64,000 bases of DNA from Echria macrotheca. Lineage: Eukaryota; Ascomycota; Sordariomycetes; Sordariales; Schizotheciaceae. Made by a program: the position numbers and the translations under genes. Positions 1 through 11,335 of this stretch are shown one piece after another (within the stretch, counting starts at the first letter, position 1; the number at the start of each line of letters is the position of its first letter). Under the pieces are notes generated by a model. The model did no database searches, had not been told where the DNA came from, and saw only the letters and a list, made by a program, of their open reading frames with translations. The stretch is taken from positions 1 through 64,000 of the forward strand of contig MU839860.1 of the NCBI GenBank assembly GCA_030411725.1, read 5' to 3'.

Positions 1-95
<95 letters not shown>
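1..95. repeat. (TAA)n microsatellite at window edge
   Basis: About 32 uninterrupted TAA units run from the first base to 95 and then stop abruptly. The array is cut by the window edge, so its true length is unknown. It is not the fungal telomere repeat (TTAGGG). Confidence 0.97.
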
Positions 96-520
96 GGAGT
101 ATACGTAATTATTAACGTTATTAGCTTTTAATAGGAATTATCGTAATCTATATACAATATAAAGTACAATTACAATTTACTAGCTCTCTTCTTCTACTTA
201 ATTAATTCTAAAAATACATACGGTCTGTTTCTAATATTTTATATTATACCTATCAATTAATTTCATAATAATATATAAACTAGACTTTCCAAATGGAATT
301 TAAAATCTATAGGTATAAAATGTTGTAATGTAAGTTAAATAGCAATAACCATTCCAAAACATTTTATAACGCTAATAAACGTTTTAACATTGAACGAAGA
401 GCAGTTACGGCTAATTAGTAATATTATGTTTTCCTGAATCTAAAAATATTTTTACTTTTAGTCGGTTTACTAATTAGAATTATAGTTTTTACCGTTTCTT
501 ACATTTTATACCCGTCACCA

Positions 521-596
521 GGGCTGGGATTTAGCCCGGACTAGTAGTCCGACTACTTTGACTACTGTAGTCAGTAGTTCGGACTAATAATCCACC
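521..596. repeat. GTAGTC palindromic repeat cluster A
   Basis: A short cluster beginning with GGGCTGGGAT and made of GACTA/TAGTC half-sites, for example CTAGTAGTCC and ACTACTGTAGTCAGTAG. It is the first of seven similar clusters in the AT-rich block. Each contains overlapping inverted TAGTC/GACTA pairs able to form hairpins. Confidence 0.7.
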
Positions 597-1019
597 CCTT
601 AATGTAGTATTTCTGATTTTTGATTACCATATTAGGCTTACTAATTAATTATTCTAATTATTATTACTCATATACGCTATATATTATACTGATATTAGCT
701 AATAAGTAAACTTTCCACTTTCTACCTATTATTTCCATATTATAAATAAGAAAAAAGATGATAAAAATGCTTTAAGACAAAACTATTACGAGATTGGCTT
801 AGTAAAATATATAATTAAAATCGCTGACTAGTTTAAGATAAAGTTATTTCCTAATTAGTATTTTGAATTCACATTATTATAACCATTGGACTTACTAGGA
901 TCGATTAAAATACCAAGTTCTTATTTCGAGCCAATTACAAGTTTCTATACAACTGGATTTTAAGTATTTAATTAAAAATCGAGTTCACGTAATTTACTTA
1001 AGGTAGCTTTTAAATACTA

Positions 1020-1294
1020 TACCGTATTACCCCATTAAATTCAACTTTACTCCTGGACCGTGCACGCTCTCAAGGCACGCGAGGCCGCACCAGGCCACAT
1101 CCACACAAGGCCTAGTGCGGTTCCAGGAAAGGACTAGATCGTACTTTGCGACTACGCTCATCTCCCACCACTCCGAACCTGGCGATTCCGATACGACTGC
1201 TAACTAAAATTTTGAGGCTTCAGCAGTGGCTTTGCGTGGCTTGAGGGCGTGCACGGTCCAAGAGTAAAGTTGAATTTAATGGAGTAATACGGTA
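1020..1294. mobile_element. 275-bp TIR element, MITE-like
   Basis: The ends are inverted repeats. The left arm starting TACCGTATTAC at 1,020 matches the reverse complement of the right arm ending GTAATACGGTA at 1,294 over roughly 56 bp with only a few differences, most of them transitions; weaker pairing continues about 20 bp further inward. A TA dinucleotide flanks both sides (1,018-1,019 and 1,295-1,296), as expected for Tc1/mariner-type target duplication. The interior (about 1,050-1,260) is clearly more GC-rich than the surroundings and has no coding potential. The size, long TIRs and TA flanks suggest a non-autonomous MITE inserted into, or less RIP-mutated than, the surrounding block. 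Family name unknown. Confidence 0.7.
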
Positions 1295-3080
1295 TATAGC
1301 AGTATACGTTACCTATTAACTTTGAAATCTATTTAAATTTAGTACGGAAATAGGTATTATTACAAAACTAGGCTATAAAAATACTAATGCAAAATTGAGT
1401 ATTATTATATTATACTATTATTTACCAAGTCGTAACTTTTATTCCTTAATATTATTATTTATCTTAAACCGTAGGGAGCCGAAGGCTTCCACCCCTAAGG
1501 TGTAAACGGTCTCTCTTCTAGATAGTTATAGCACATAAGTACCTTCTATCTAATCTCAATACACATATACTTTAAGTATATATCGAAATAATCCTTCGCA
1601 ATTTACTCAACCAAGCTCTTCTACGCCTAGGATACGATTATAACAAAGGAAATAAAAAAAGGAGTAAAAAATCTAAAAAATCTAAAATAAGGGTCCAAGG
1701 GAGAATATTACCTTATACTCGATCCAAAATAGGTATACTCTTTCTACTATTTAAAGGGTAACTTAAACTACAATCTCGGTAAATCATTATCTTCTCCTTT
1801 ACTATTAAAGTCCCTAATTAATAAATAAAAGTAAATAAAAGGGGGGTAAATAAAGGTAAAAGGTAAAATGTGGCTGGCCTGTAATAAATGCGTTTTTCCT
1901 TCGGCTTCTAATTAGCTTTAATTTCAGTATATTTTAATAGGTTATAAAAATCCTCGATAAGAAATAAAATAAACAAAGAAAAAAGCAAAATATAATTAGT
2001 TCTAAATAGGTACGCCTCCTTAGTAAATTTTAGTTAATTAGTTATATAGGGAAAGGTTTAAATAGTGGAAAGTAAAGCCCCGGTATAGCCGCGTACAGGT
2101 TACTTTATTATATATAAATAAGTAGTGTTTTTTCTACTTTAATCTATTTTTTTCCTTTTTACCTTATACTGTTATTATAACTACTATTCCCGATTTAATA
2201 CCCTTTTAGCGTAATTATTAAATTATTATATAATTACTAGCTTTAGTATAAATATATTATTAACCCTTTAGTTTAAATAACCTTTTCGTTTAAATAACCT
2301 TTTCGTTATTAGTTCGTGTTTACGTTGCGTTAACCAGCTATAATTGAGCAAATCGGGGTTTAATACTTATTACGAATATATATAAGGGCTTTAGCCCAAT
2401 TTTTGCAAATGCGAAAAATATATTAAAGGGCACTTTAGGTATATTCCCATACTTATATATCCTATACTTGCTTTGTCTTCGTACTAACTTTGTACAGCTT
2501 AAAGGCGAGAATTACTTTTTAGCTTTTTATATTATTACATAGTCCTGGGAGTTAGCTACTACTCCTGCCACCGCCGAGATATATTGTTTTATTAATATAT
2601 TTATCATATTGGCTGCTTATTTTTTATTTCCAGCTTTAGGCTGCTTTTGCCACAGTATAATCCCTCTGAGTGGCTTGTTGCCTTAGTAGCTCCAATGCTG
2701 CTACTGCGACTCCCCCTCGTGCTTCCGCCTCTGCTCCAACTATTCCTTAATATGATAGTTCCTCAATTTAATAAAAGTAGTTAAAACCCGAAGTTATTAT
2801 TTTAACGCAATTGTAACTTTTTGTGCAAGTCGATTTCTAATTATTAAATAAACTTGCAATTTAGGTAATTATGATATAACAACTTATAAGCTAGATATAT
2901 AATTGTAAGCCGTATTATAAGCCTTGAGTTTATTTAGGAAAACTAATATTATTATAGTAAAAAGTTCGGTTTTATACAAAGAGTGCCTAAAAAGCCTATT
3001 TTATAGGAAGCAAAGTTCGAAAAAAAAATATCAAATAAATTAATAATTTAAAATTTAAAATAATATCTTTTTTCAAAGTA

Positions 3081-3248
3081 GTTTAGTAGTCCGGACTAGT
3101 GGTCAAGTAGTCCAGACTACTAGTCCAGGTAGTCTTATTACCCCTCGAACTACTAGTCCAATAGTTTAGTTACGGCCGTAATTCTAACTACTAGACTATA
3201 GTAATCCGGACTATTAAACTAATAAGTAAGGACTAATGTCCCAACCCT
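3081..3248. repeat. GTAGTC palindromic repeat cluster B
   Basis: Contains repeated TAGTCCGGACTA and TAGTCCAGACTA palindromes and ends in CCCAACCCTACC, the complement of the GGGTTGGG-like boundary seen at other clusters. Confidence 0.7.
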
Positions 3249-3479
3249 ACCCGTTACTATAGTAATTAACGGATATCCTTTGGCCTTATAGTAGAGATCT
3301 ATATTATATATTATTATTATATGTAAATTGTTTTAGCTTTTGTATCAATCTGGGATTTTGAGAAATAATTAGAAATTGAAGTAAATAAAAAGTTACAATT
3401 AAATTAAAGTAAAAATATTAATTTTAAACACCCGTTTAAAAATCTACTAACCGTAATAACTTATAGTTAAAATAACTCA

Positions 3480-3676
3480 GAGTTGGCAATTAGTTAAACT
3501 ACTATAGTTAGTAGTCACATTACTAACTATTATAGTTTAATTAGTACCCTGACTACTGACTACTGTAGTTTAGTCACTGCTTTAACTACGACTACTGTAG
3601 TCTAGTTAGTGCCCTGACTACTGACTAAACTACTGTAACTACTGTAGTTAGTAGTCTGACTATAATAGTTAGTAGG
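3480..3676. repeat. GTAGTC palindromic repeat cluster C
   Basis: Starts with AGAGTTGGCAATTAG and continues as about 190 bp of GACTACTG/CAGTAGTC units in alternating orientation, interrupted by short spacers reading TTAGTGCCCTGACTA. Same family as the clusters at 6,935 and 7,219. Confidence 0.75.
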
Positions 3677-4129
3677 TAAAAATAATAAAAATAATAATTA
3701 TTTTAAATAATTCTTAGTAATCGTTTTATAATTAAAGTTTAATAAGTTTAAAACTTTGAGAGAAACCGGCACCCGCGCATCTACTTGAGAAAACGTCCAA
3801 AATCAAAGCGGAAACTTGGAACAAGTCAATAACTCAATTATCTCGGCCCCAATAGGGTTAAAGAAGCAGCATAAACGTAGTACTAGCGGTACGAGGCCGC
3901 TTAAGGATAACCGGGCAACTACCTTTTCCGTACCTCTGTAGGGTAAAAATCTTATAGATATAGAAATAATAAAACGTCCTTACTGCCCGCTACTAACTAA
4001 TCAGAATGGTAAAAGTACCTTAAATATAAGGTAAGTTTGTAATAATAGCGAGATAGAAAAGGGTAAAAATAACAACGTTATTAGCAATAACGATAAATCT
4101 AACAATAATAATATAGAAGATATTACCTT

Positions 4130-5330
4130 ATTACAATAGTTTATAATAAGGACTGCTCTTTATAAGTAGGCCGTAGTATAGATACGTACTTATAACAAAG
4201 GTAAAGCGGATTTAAAAGCATTTAAGATAATTGTTTACTTTTCAGAGTAAATAAGGGTTACCTATAAATTTTTAAAGCAAAGGTAATTTAGTAAGGGCCA
4301 AAAGAAGGGTTTAGGAAAAACGATAATAATAGTTTTCGAGAAATTTAAAACTATTAAGAAGAAGATTAGTACACGTAGCGAGAATATTGTAAAGGAGGTC
4401 TAATTTATACCTACTCCCGCTCCTACGAAGAAAAAGGGACAAACCTAAGCTTAAATAACGGTAAAGTTAATACGCGCAAAATACGTCCCCAAAGCGTTTA
4501 TACTTGAAGTTACAGTGCAAACCGGCTAAAAGAAAGAAAACAATAAACAATTAAATAAATAAGTAATAAAAATAGTTAATAGGGCTCTAATAGCAAATAC
4601 CGGAGGAAATATAACTTTAATACGTACGTACGCTATACGTCACCTACCTAGCGGTAATTAAAAGATTATATTTAAAATTAAAGATAGTAGAAAATATATA
4701 AAAACTAATATAGTATAGGTAAAAAAAGTATTTAATAACGCGGTAATTATAGTTTATAAGGATTACATAATTATTGTCTACAAACTAAATTTATAGTACG
4801 TATTTGGCGAAAGTATACCTTAATACTTAAAAAAAAAGATTTTAGTAAAAAATAACATTATAGCAGTTAGAATAATAATTTTAAAGATTATAAGGAAGAA
4901 AATAAGGATCCCCTTTTACGTTACGGTAAATAACGTAAATAAAGTAAATTTACTTTATATATACAGCCTAGTAGTAAAAGGTATTTAGTATTTTTACAAA
5001 CCTTTTACTAATAAGATAATACTTTAATAATACTATTAATATTATAACTTTAATTATATAGTAAAAATATATACTATAAAGTTAATATAATATAAATATT
5101 ACAGCTATCCGTATAAAAAAGCTAAGTATAAGGTAAAAAAGTAAGATAAAAATAAAGTTATTTATAATAGTAACGTTATAGGTATATAGCGTATATAATA
5201 CGCTAATTATATTAACAAGCATACGGTATAGTTAAAGTAATATTTAAAAAGGGTATAATAAATTATATAAGCAAAGGAAAGGTAAGTAAACCGGCTTTAT
5301 TATTTTGTATTATTAAATTACTTAAAGAAA
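4130..5330 (+). pseudogene. RIP-degraded gag/ORF1-like coding remnant
   Basis: Between about 4,590 and 5,330 one forward frame reads as a continuous protein-like sequence broken only by TAA and TAG codons, never TGA. That is what RIP makes of CAA, CAG and TGG codons. The frame includes a segment starting AIRHLPSGN and one reading IRIPFYVTVNNVNKVNLLY, followed by a Tyr-rich stretch in which TAT/TAC codons sit where a Cys-rich zinc knuckle would be expected if TGT/TGC had been converted. This pattern resembles the ORF1/gag of Tad-type non-LTR retrotransposons. Upstream sequence from 4,130 is similar in composition. The family call is inference from memory of such proteins; no database search was possible. 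Confidence 0.4.
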
Positions 5331-6934
5331 ACGATATAACCAATTAAAACCAGCGTGACCGCTTTAGAGGCGGTATAATTTTGAAACAGTAACGTGACGA
5401 GGAAATATAAAGTAGTAACGGTAGAAAAGGATCAAACCCCTTGGCTAAAGGGTTACTTATTAGCCTTTTCCGTATTAATACGGTAGGAGCCTGGTATATG
5501 AGATATTAGTAAGATATTTACGGCTATAATTAGGTAGGCTTTAGCCGAAAAAATAAGGGTTTTAGACCTATAGGTTTGGAAAAACCTGTGGGAAACGATA
5601 CAAAAGTAAAGCGAAGCCGTAACGTACGCACTACGGCAACGCAGGGCATCTTACCAATTAGGTGGACAGGAAAATATAATAATAGAAGCCCGATAGCTAG
5701 CACCTCTATTTACGGGTAGGGACGAGGCTTGGTTAGGACTAGGGGGTTTTATACGGCCTAAGTACGCAGTCTTGCCTCACTCGCAGCGTAATAACAGCGT
5801 TTCCACCTAGATAGTTACGGTAGAAGTTCCACATAGGCCTTAGGCCTAGGGACTCGGTCCACACTAAGTAACCCCTGCGGGGTAAGAGAAATAATAATTA
5901 AAGTTTAATAGTAGTATATAGGTAATAATTATTATAATTTACTTTAAAAGGATAAATATTTAATTAACCATCTTTAATTAATTAATTATATAATTAATAT
6001 ATAAAGTCACTTTTTTTACTACCTTATTAAATAGCTTTCTCCTAGAGAAAAAATATTAAATAGTTAAATAATAATTTTAACTATACGAAAAGGTAAAATA
6101 TTTTAATATTAGCTAATAGTAATATTTATAACTTGTTTATAACTATTTTCAATTATAATATATTAAGCTTAGTAAATTTTTAAAACGGTATTTGAAATTG
6201 GTATTTTTACGTTGACCTAATTACAGCCTTTTATATACCTCGATTTCTAATTACTTTTTAAAACTCAGAACTAATATAAAAATTTAAAATAAATTATATA
6301 TATAAAAGATAATGGATATTTCTAGTATAAGCCTAAGAAAAACTTCATTAATTACTGTTCTAACTGGAATAAAGAGTAAAAAATGGTCAAAATCGTTATC
6401 TTTATCAGTTAGCTTACTAAAAGTAAAAACAATTTTAGGCTAAATAACATATAATAGTGCTAATTATATATAATTATTTTTTATTTTAAGTTAATACGTT
6501 TATTACGGGTTTAAAAACTTATTGGAAATCGATATCGTTATTTAACTGCAATTGCGACTTTTCGTACTTACGGATTTGAAATTCCATACTCAAAGTCCGG
6601 CTTATATAATAATATACAACTAGCTTATAGGTGAGGTATATAATATTATAAGTATGCGGTATATATTTTTAGAATTAAATAATTATAACGCAAAGGCTGA
6701 TAAAATTTAATTTTACGCTATAAATTATATAAATTACAATTATTTTTATTAAAAGGCTTTTAATAAAAGCTAATAATTTCGATAATTACTTATGCTTGTT
6801 TTTTTAGTTAATAAGAAATATATTAATACCCTTTATATAGTATATCGTGTATTATTATTAGGATAAATAAGTATTTAAATCTATACTATTAGTCGGTTTT
6901 TAATTATTTTGCGAATAAAAATAATATATTATAT

Positions 6935-7140
6935 TTGACTAGTAGTTAGACTATAGTAGTCAGTAGTCAGACTACTGACTACTGTAGTCTAGTCACAACC
7001 TTGATTACTGACTACTGTAATCTAGTTACAGCGCTGACTACTGACTACAGTAGTCTAGTTAGTGCCTTGACTAATGACTACTGACTACTGTAGTCAGTGA
7101 CTACTGACTAATGACTACTGACTAATTTGCCAACCCTGAC
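6935..7140. repeat. GTAGTC palindromic repeat cluster D
   Basis: Roughly 200 bp of CAGTAGTC/GACTACTG units with spacers reading TAGTGCCTTGACTAATG, ending in TTTGCCAACCCTGAC. First copy of the duplicated segment. Confidence 0.75.
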
Positions 7141-7218
7141 TATAAATAAGTGTTTAATTAAATCCATAGCATTAATGCGCCTTTAATCATTTTGCTAATA
7201 AAAAAATATATTATATTT

Positions 7219-7350
7219 TGACTAGTAGTCATACTACAGTAGTCAGACTACTGACTACCGTAGTCTAATCAATGCCTTGACTAATGATCACTGACTACCG
7301 TAGTCAGTGACTACTGACTAATGACTACTGACTACTTTACCAACCCTGTT
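7219..7350. repeat. GTAGTC palindromic repeat cluster E
   Basis: Second, shorter copy of the duplicated segment, starting TTGACTAGTAGTCA and ending in TTTACCAACCCTGTT. Confidence 0.75.
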
Positions 7351-8562
7351 TGAAAATATAAGCCGGAAATTTAGAATCAGGTTTTAATTTAAAATCGGGC
7401 TAGTTAAACGGCAAAGAGGATATATCGGTTATTAAATTACTACTACCAGTTATAGTAATAGTATTTTACTAGTTAAAAGGTAAAAGGCTAAAAATAGCTT
7501 TAGAAGCAACTTTACTACCAAACATAAAATCCTCAGAATAAAAAGACATTATATATAATAAAAGGTAAAAGGGTAATTTATAAGGTAAAAAGTATTTAAT
7601 AATAAATAGATGTGTAATCGTAAGTATATAATGATTCTGAAAGTGAAATTTATCTTTGAGGTAACCGAAAGCCCTTTATATATCTAAAAAAGAGGAATTT
7701 CTAATATTTCTACAGCCTTTTAGTAAGGTAAAATAAGTAAAGGTAACTTATTATATAACTTATTGCATTATAAATCCAGATATTGAGTCATTTTGCTATT
7801 GTGAGTTACTTTGGATTTTTAATTATATATTTGAAATCCAGAAATTTTAAATCGTTAAATTAGCTTAATTTGCCACCTCGGAATTCCGGAACCTTCTAAA
7901 ATTTTCTACCGATACAATTACTAATAACTAAAAACATAACAAAATAATAGGTAAAATATAAATATGTAATATATAAAACTTATTACGTAATTATTACTAT
8001 ATTGGGAAGTATTTGGATTTATGAGCACTTTTCGAGTTATAAGTCATTTAGAGGATATAACTCATATTCAATTTGATTCTACTAATTTCCAAAGGCTTCT
8101 AGCATATTCCAGCGCTTTAACTACTAATAATAAAATTATTACCTAATAAGCAATAATAATATTATTATTAATAATATGTAATAATTACGTAATCATTACC
8201 CTATAAGGTAATATTTCTCTTTTTAGTAACTTTTGTTATTATTTATTATCTTTGGATTTATAATACTAAAATGACAAATAAGTGCGAAGTGGCAAATTAG
8301 CTCATAAATAGAGGAAAATTAGTAAAAGTAGCAAAATCGAAATTTTTAAAAGCTTTAGTATAAGTTACCTAAGCATTACTGAGTTAATATATAACTAATT
8401 ATAACTATAAATTAAAATATTACGTTACTTTGCTATTATTAATCGTCCATAATTTTAAATCAAGGATTTAAGATCAGATAGCTTAAATAGTCAATTTAAG
8501 CCGATTTACTTCTTCCGATTTCCAAAAGCTTTTAATATATTTTAAAAGCCTAATTATTACTA

Positions 8563-8655
8563 ATAAAAGGTTTTATATAATAATTACTTATATTACTGTT
8601 AAAGATTTTATATAATTATTACTTATATTACTGTTAAAGATTTTATATAATTATT
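8563..8655. repeat. 35-bp AT-rich tandem repeat, about 2.6 copies
   Basis: A unit beginning TTACTTATATTACTG and ending TTTTATATAATTA recurs with a 35-bp period (starts at 8,584 and 8,619), with a partial copy before the first. Confidence 0.8.
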
Positions 8656-8937
8656 ATATAATTACTACCCTATACAATAATACTACTGTTTTTGGTAAAT
8701 CATGCTATTATTTATTATTTTTCTATATTTATAAATAAAACTAACAAATAGAACGTAGCGAATTAGCTTATAAATATAGGGTTAGCCGTAAAAAATAATA
8801 AAGATAAGCATAATAAATAGATTATTAATTTTATTACCTAATATTAATATAATATATAGCTTATACTACTAATAATAATTAAATTAATTAATTAATAGGC
8901 CTAATATAGTAATTAAAAATAAAAAAATACTATATTA

Positions 8938-9091
8938 AGGGGTAGACTACTAGTCCGGGGGGTAACTAGACTACTGGACTAGTAATCCGGGTCGTAACTA
9001 GACTACCGGACTAATAGCCCGAGCTGTAACTAAACTACTGTGACTAGTAGTCCGGACTAATGACTAGTAGTCCGGACTAAATCCCAACCCT
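8938..9091. repeat. GTAGTC palindromic repeat cluster F
   Basis: Consists of GACTAGTAGTCCGGACTA-type palindromes with GTAACTAGACTACTGG spacers and ends in ATCCCAACCCTATA. This variant carries the TCCGGA core also seen in clusters A and B. Confidence 0.75.
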
Positions 9092-9173
9092 ATATATTAC
9101 TATTATTTATTAATTATAAAGCGACTAATATTCATTATTTAATAATAAAAAAAGATTTTTCATATTTTTACCA

Positions 9174-9259
9174 GTTGACTAGTAGTTTGACTATTTGTTA
9201 GGGCACTGATTAAACTATCAAAATAATGCTATGGTTTTTATCGTATAGCCAGGGCTGGC
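9174..9259. repeat. GTAGTC repeat cluster G at the block boundary
   Basis: A degenerate cluster (TTGACTAGTAGTTTGACTA) closing with CCAGGGCTGGCA, nearly the same boundary sequence as at cluster A. It lies exactly where the AT-rich block ends and normal GC content begins. Confidence 0.5.
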
Positions 9260-11249
9260 AGCCTTGGTGCCCCTTCAGGCAGTACCCTGCTGTCGTGGAT
9301 TGGTCTCAGTTTTCCTTCCATACCGCTGTTGAACAAGACTTGACGCCGCACGTGCTGGACAGCAGGTTTGTTGGCATAACCTTGAGTCCACGAGTCCCAA
9401 TCTCATGTCACATTCTCCAGCGCCCAACAACGAAAAGCACTGAATGGTAAACAGGGAGGAATACACCGATGACAGCATCGACGCGTCTGGAGGAACAACG
9501 GACCAAGCCCTCTCCCGGGGCCTGCGAAATCGCTCTTCCACAATTTCGAATTCATGCGAGTGTACCTAGTTTCTCCATGCAAGCAGCACACTGGTGATCT
9601 AATGTTCCGAAACAACAAGACTTAATTTTCATGTTCCACAAATGAAGTTTGGCTAAGAACACTAAAAAGAAATTTGAACACCGTCACCGTCAAACAGAAG
9701 CCCCGACCCGAAGAAGGGGTAGACCCGAAAAGGCTCCGGGACGTATACAAGCCTGAGATCGACAGCTTCCGTCTCTCTAACTTTAACGAGGAGCAGACCA
9801 GCATATTGTATTCCTACATCAGTGCTCTGGCTCGCATTGCTCTCATCGAGATAAGGATATGCAAGTGATCTTAGGCCTCACAAACACATCCATAATACTC
9901 GTCGACTACACATCAAAGCACTGCACTGAGCGATGTTGACTGCCAACTTGTGGCGGCTGAGTGAGCTTCCCGTGCAACAACCCAGTAGGTGGCTGAAGTT
10001 AAACCCGTTAAGGGTGAAAACTAAGAAAGGAACCGGGTTCAAGATCTGACTGGAAGCAAAGGAGATGAGAGCAAAAGACGGCTGCGTGGACGAGATCGCA
10101 CTTCAGATTTCCAACGTGAGAAGCACCGCACAGCCCAGATTCTGGCTGGGGCTTACCTCACGCCGGATCAGATTAGGGTCAAGAAATTACAGAAAAAGAA
10201 GTGAGAGGAAGGGGGGGGAGGCGTCGCAGACCCCCGGCGTCGAGTGCTTCGCGAAAATCAAACTACAGTGCTGGCGCCGCTGTCTCACGAAGCGGGGATT
10301 GAAGAGAATCCGATGAGACGGCCGGGTGCATAGGCAAAACGAACCTGTAGAGCTTGCGGTAAAGTGTTTGCTGGTCTGGCGGGGCTGGATTTACATCTGC
10401 AGCCGTCCACCGAGAATACTCCCGGGAGCGCCGTGGGAAGATTCGAGAGCAGCGTGGGGTGGGGAAGAAGACGAGGGAAATGTCGCGGCCGATTCTTCAT
10501 GGGGGATGGGGCGAAGAAGCAGCGGCGCCTTCCTCTGCCCTCGATTCGGTTGGAGTCTTTCTGCGAGCCCAAGGGGACTATGAAGCCGTCGGTGAAAAGG
10601 TTGAGTTTAGTTGAAACGAATGTTCGTCTAGAAGTTTTGGTGTCGTGCGTTACCTCGCAAGCTAGGCAGGCAGGTAGGTAACAGGTAAGTAGGTAGGTAC
10701 TGGAAAGCTGACCCCGGCGGAACTCGGCTTTTTCTTCGTTCGGTTCTCGCTCGCAGGTGTCCCGGCATCTGCGCGGAAATTGGAAGGGATGTCGTGGCGG
10801 ATTCCCGTTATTTTCCGTGGGGGTGCTAGCGCGGGCCGGCCGAATCCCAAAAGTTATGAACGCATGTGGACGGGGACTTTTTTCAACGAACCGGCAGCTG
10901 GATGATACCCGCCGGTCTGATTGATGGCCCGCTCGAATTATGGCGGGGCTGAGACCGTACCGAGTGTATCTCTGTGTGATCACATTCGCGTATTCTATGC
11001 TGAGTACGCACGCCGATTTGATCAGGCTGCAAAGGCCCCGGTATGGTTCAACCCCAAGGTGCCGATCTTCCGACATCTGCGCCTTGTCGGGGGACGGCCT
11101 GCATCGGAGGGCCGAGCTTCGGCGGAGCGGTAAGTGGAGTGGTTTGCCGACCGATTGGGCTGAGTAAACGTCCACACAACACGCCCGTTCCGGAGGAAAA
11201 TACGGCCTTGTCGGAAGGAACCCTCGCTCCATCTCCGGTTGGTGGCCAC
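9260..11249. other. Boundary region and upstream of the SDR gene; no supported gene
   Basis: Normal GC content but no convincing gene. A short open frame near 9,677-9,868 encodes a run ending IALIEIRICK that could be a fragment of a dead gene, but it lacks an ATG and is not recognised. A (G)TAGGTAGGTA-type microsatellite lies near 10,665-10,700. A 433-codon minus-strand open frame (11,586-10,285) is judged spurious. Confidence 0.5.
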
Positions 11250-11259
11250 TTATATATAT
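11250..11259 (+). promoter_or_regulatory. Probable TATA box of the SDR gene
   Basis: TTATATATAT lies 77 nt before the ATG of the short-chain dehydrogenase, in an otherwise GC-normal region, at a spacing compatible with a short 5' leader. Confidence 0.5.
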
Positions 11260-11335
11260 CGGAGTTGTCCTGCAGCGGGACTGCCGGATTGAGATCTCTC
11301 GGTTCGGAACATCAGCAGCAACATCATCAAGCATC

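Larger units (their letters stand above)
6861..7350. repeat. Tandem duplication of a repeat-cluster segment
   Basis: Two consecutive segments, about 6,861-7,140 and 7,141-7,350, share the same order: an AAATAAGT-TTTAA start, an ATAAAAA-ATATATTATATTTTGACTAGTAGT middle, a run of GACTACTG/CAGTAGTC units, and a terminal CCAACCCTG. The second copy is shorter. Many of the differences in the shared parts are transitions, compatible with duplication followed by RIP. Confidence 0.65.
1..9220. other. AT-rich, RIP-like gene-free block
   Basis: About 9.2 kb of very AT-rich DNA without a plausible open reading frame on either strand. TA steps are everywhere while CA and TG steps are scarce, which is the footprint of repeat-induced point mutation in Pezizomycotina. 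Relics of repeats survive inside it (a TIR element, palindromic repeat clusters, a stop-riddled gag-like frame). Composition changes sharply to normal GC content close to 9,230. Such blocks are usually H3K9me3/DNA-methylated heterochromatin at centromeres, subtelomeres or dispersed transposon islands; which of these applies here cannot be told. Dinucleotide indices were judged by eye, not computed. Confidence 0.9.

Noticed and set aside
1..95. Chromosome end or telomere
   Set aside because: Repeat unit is TAA, not TTAGGG or a known fungal telomere variant; no subtelomeric helicase gene nearby.
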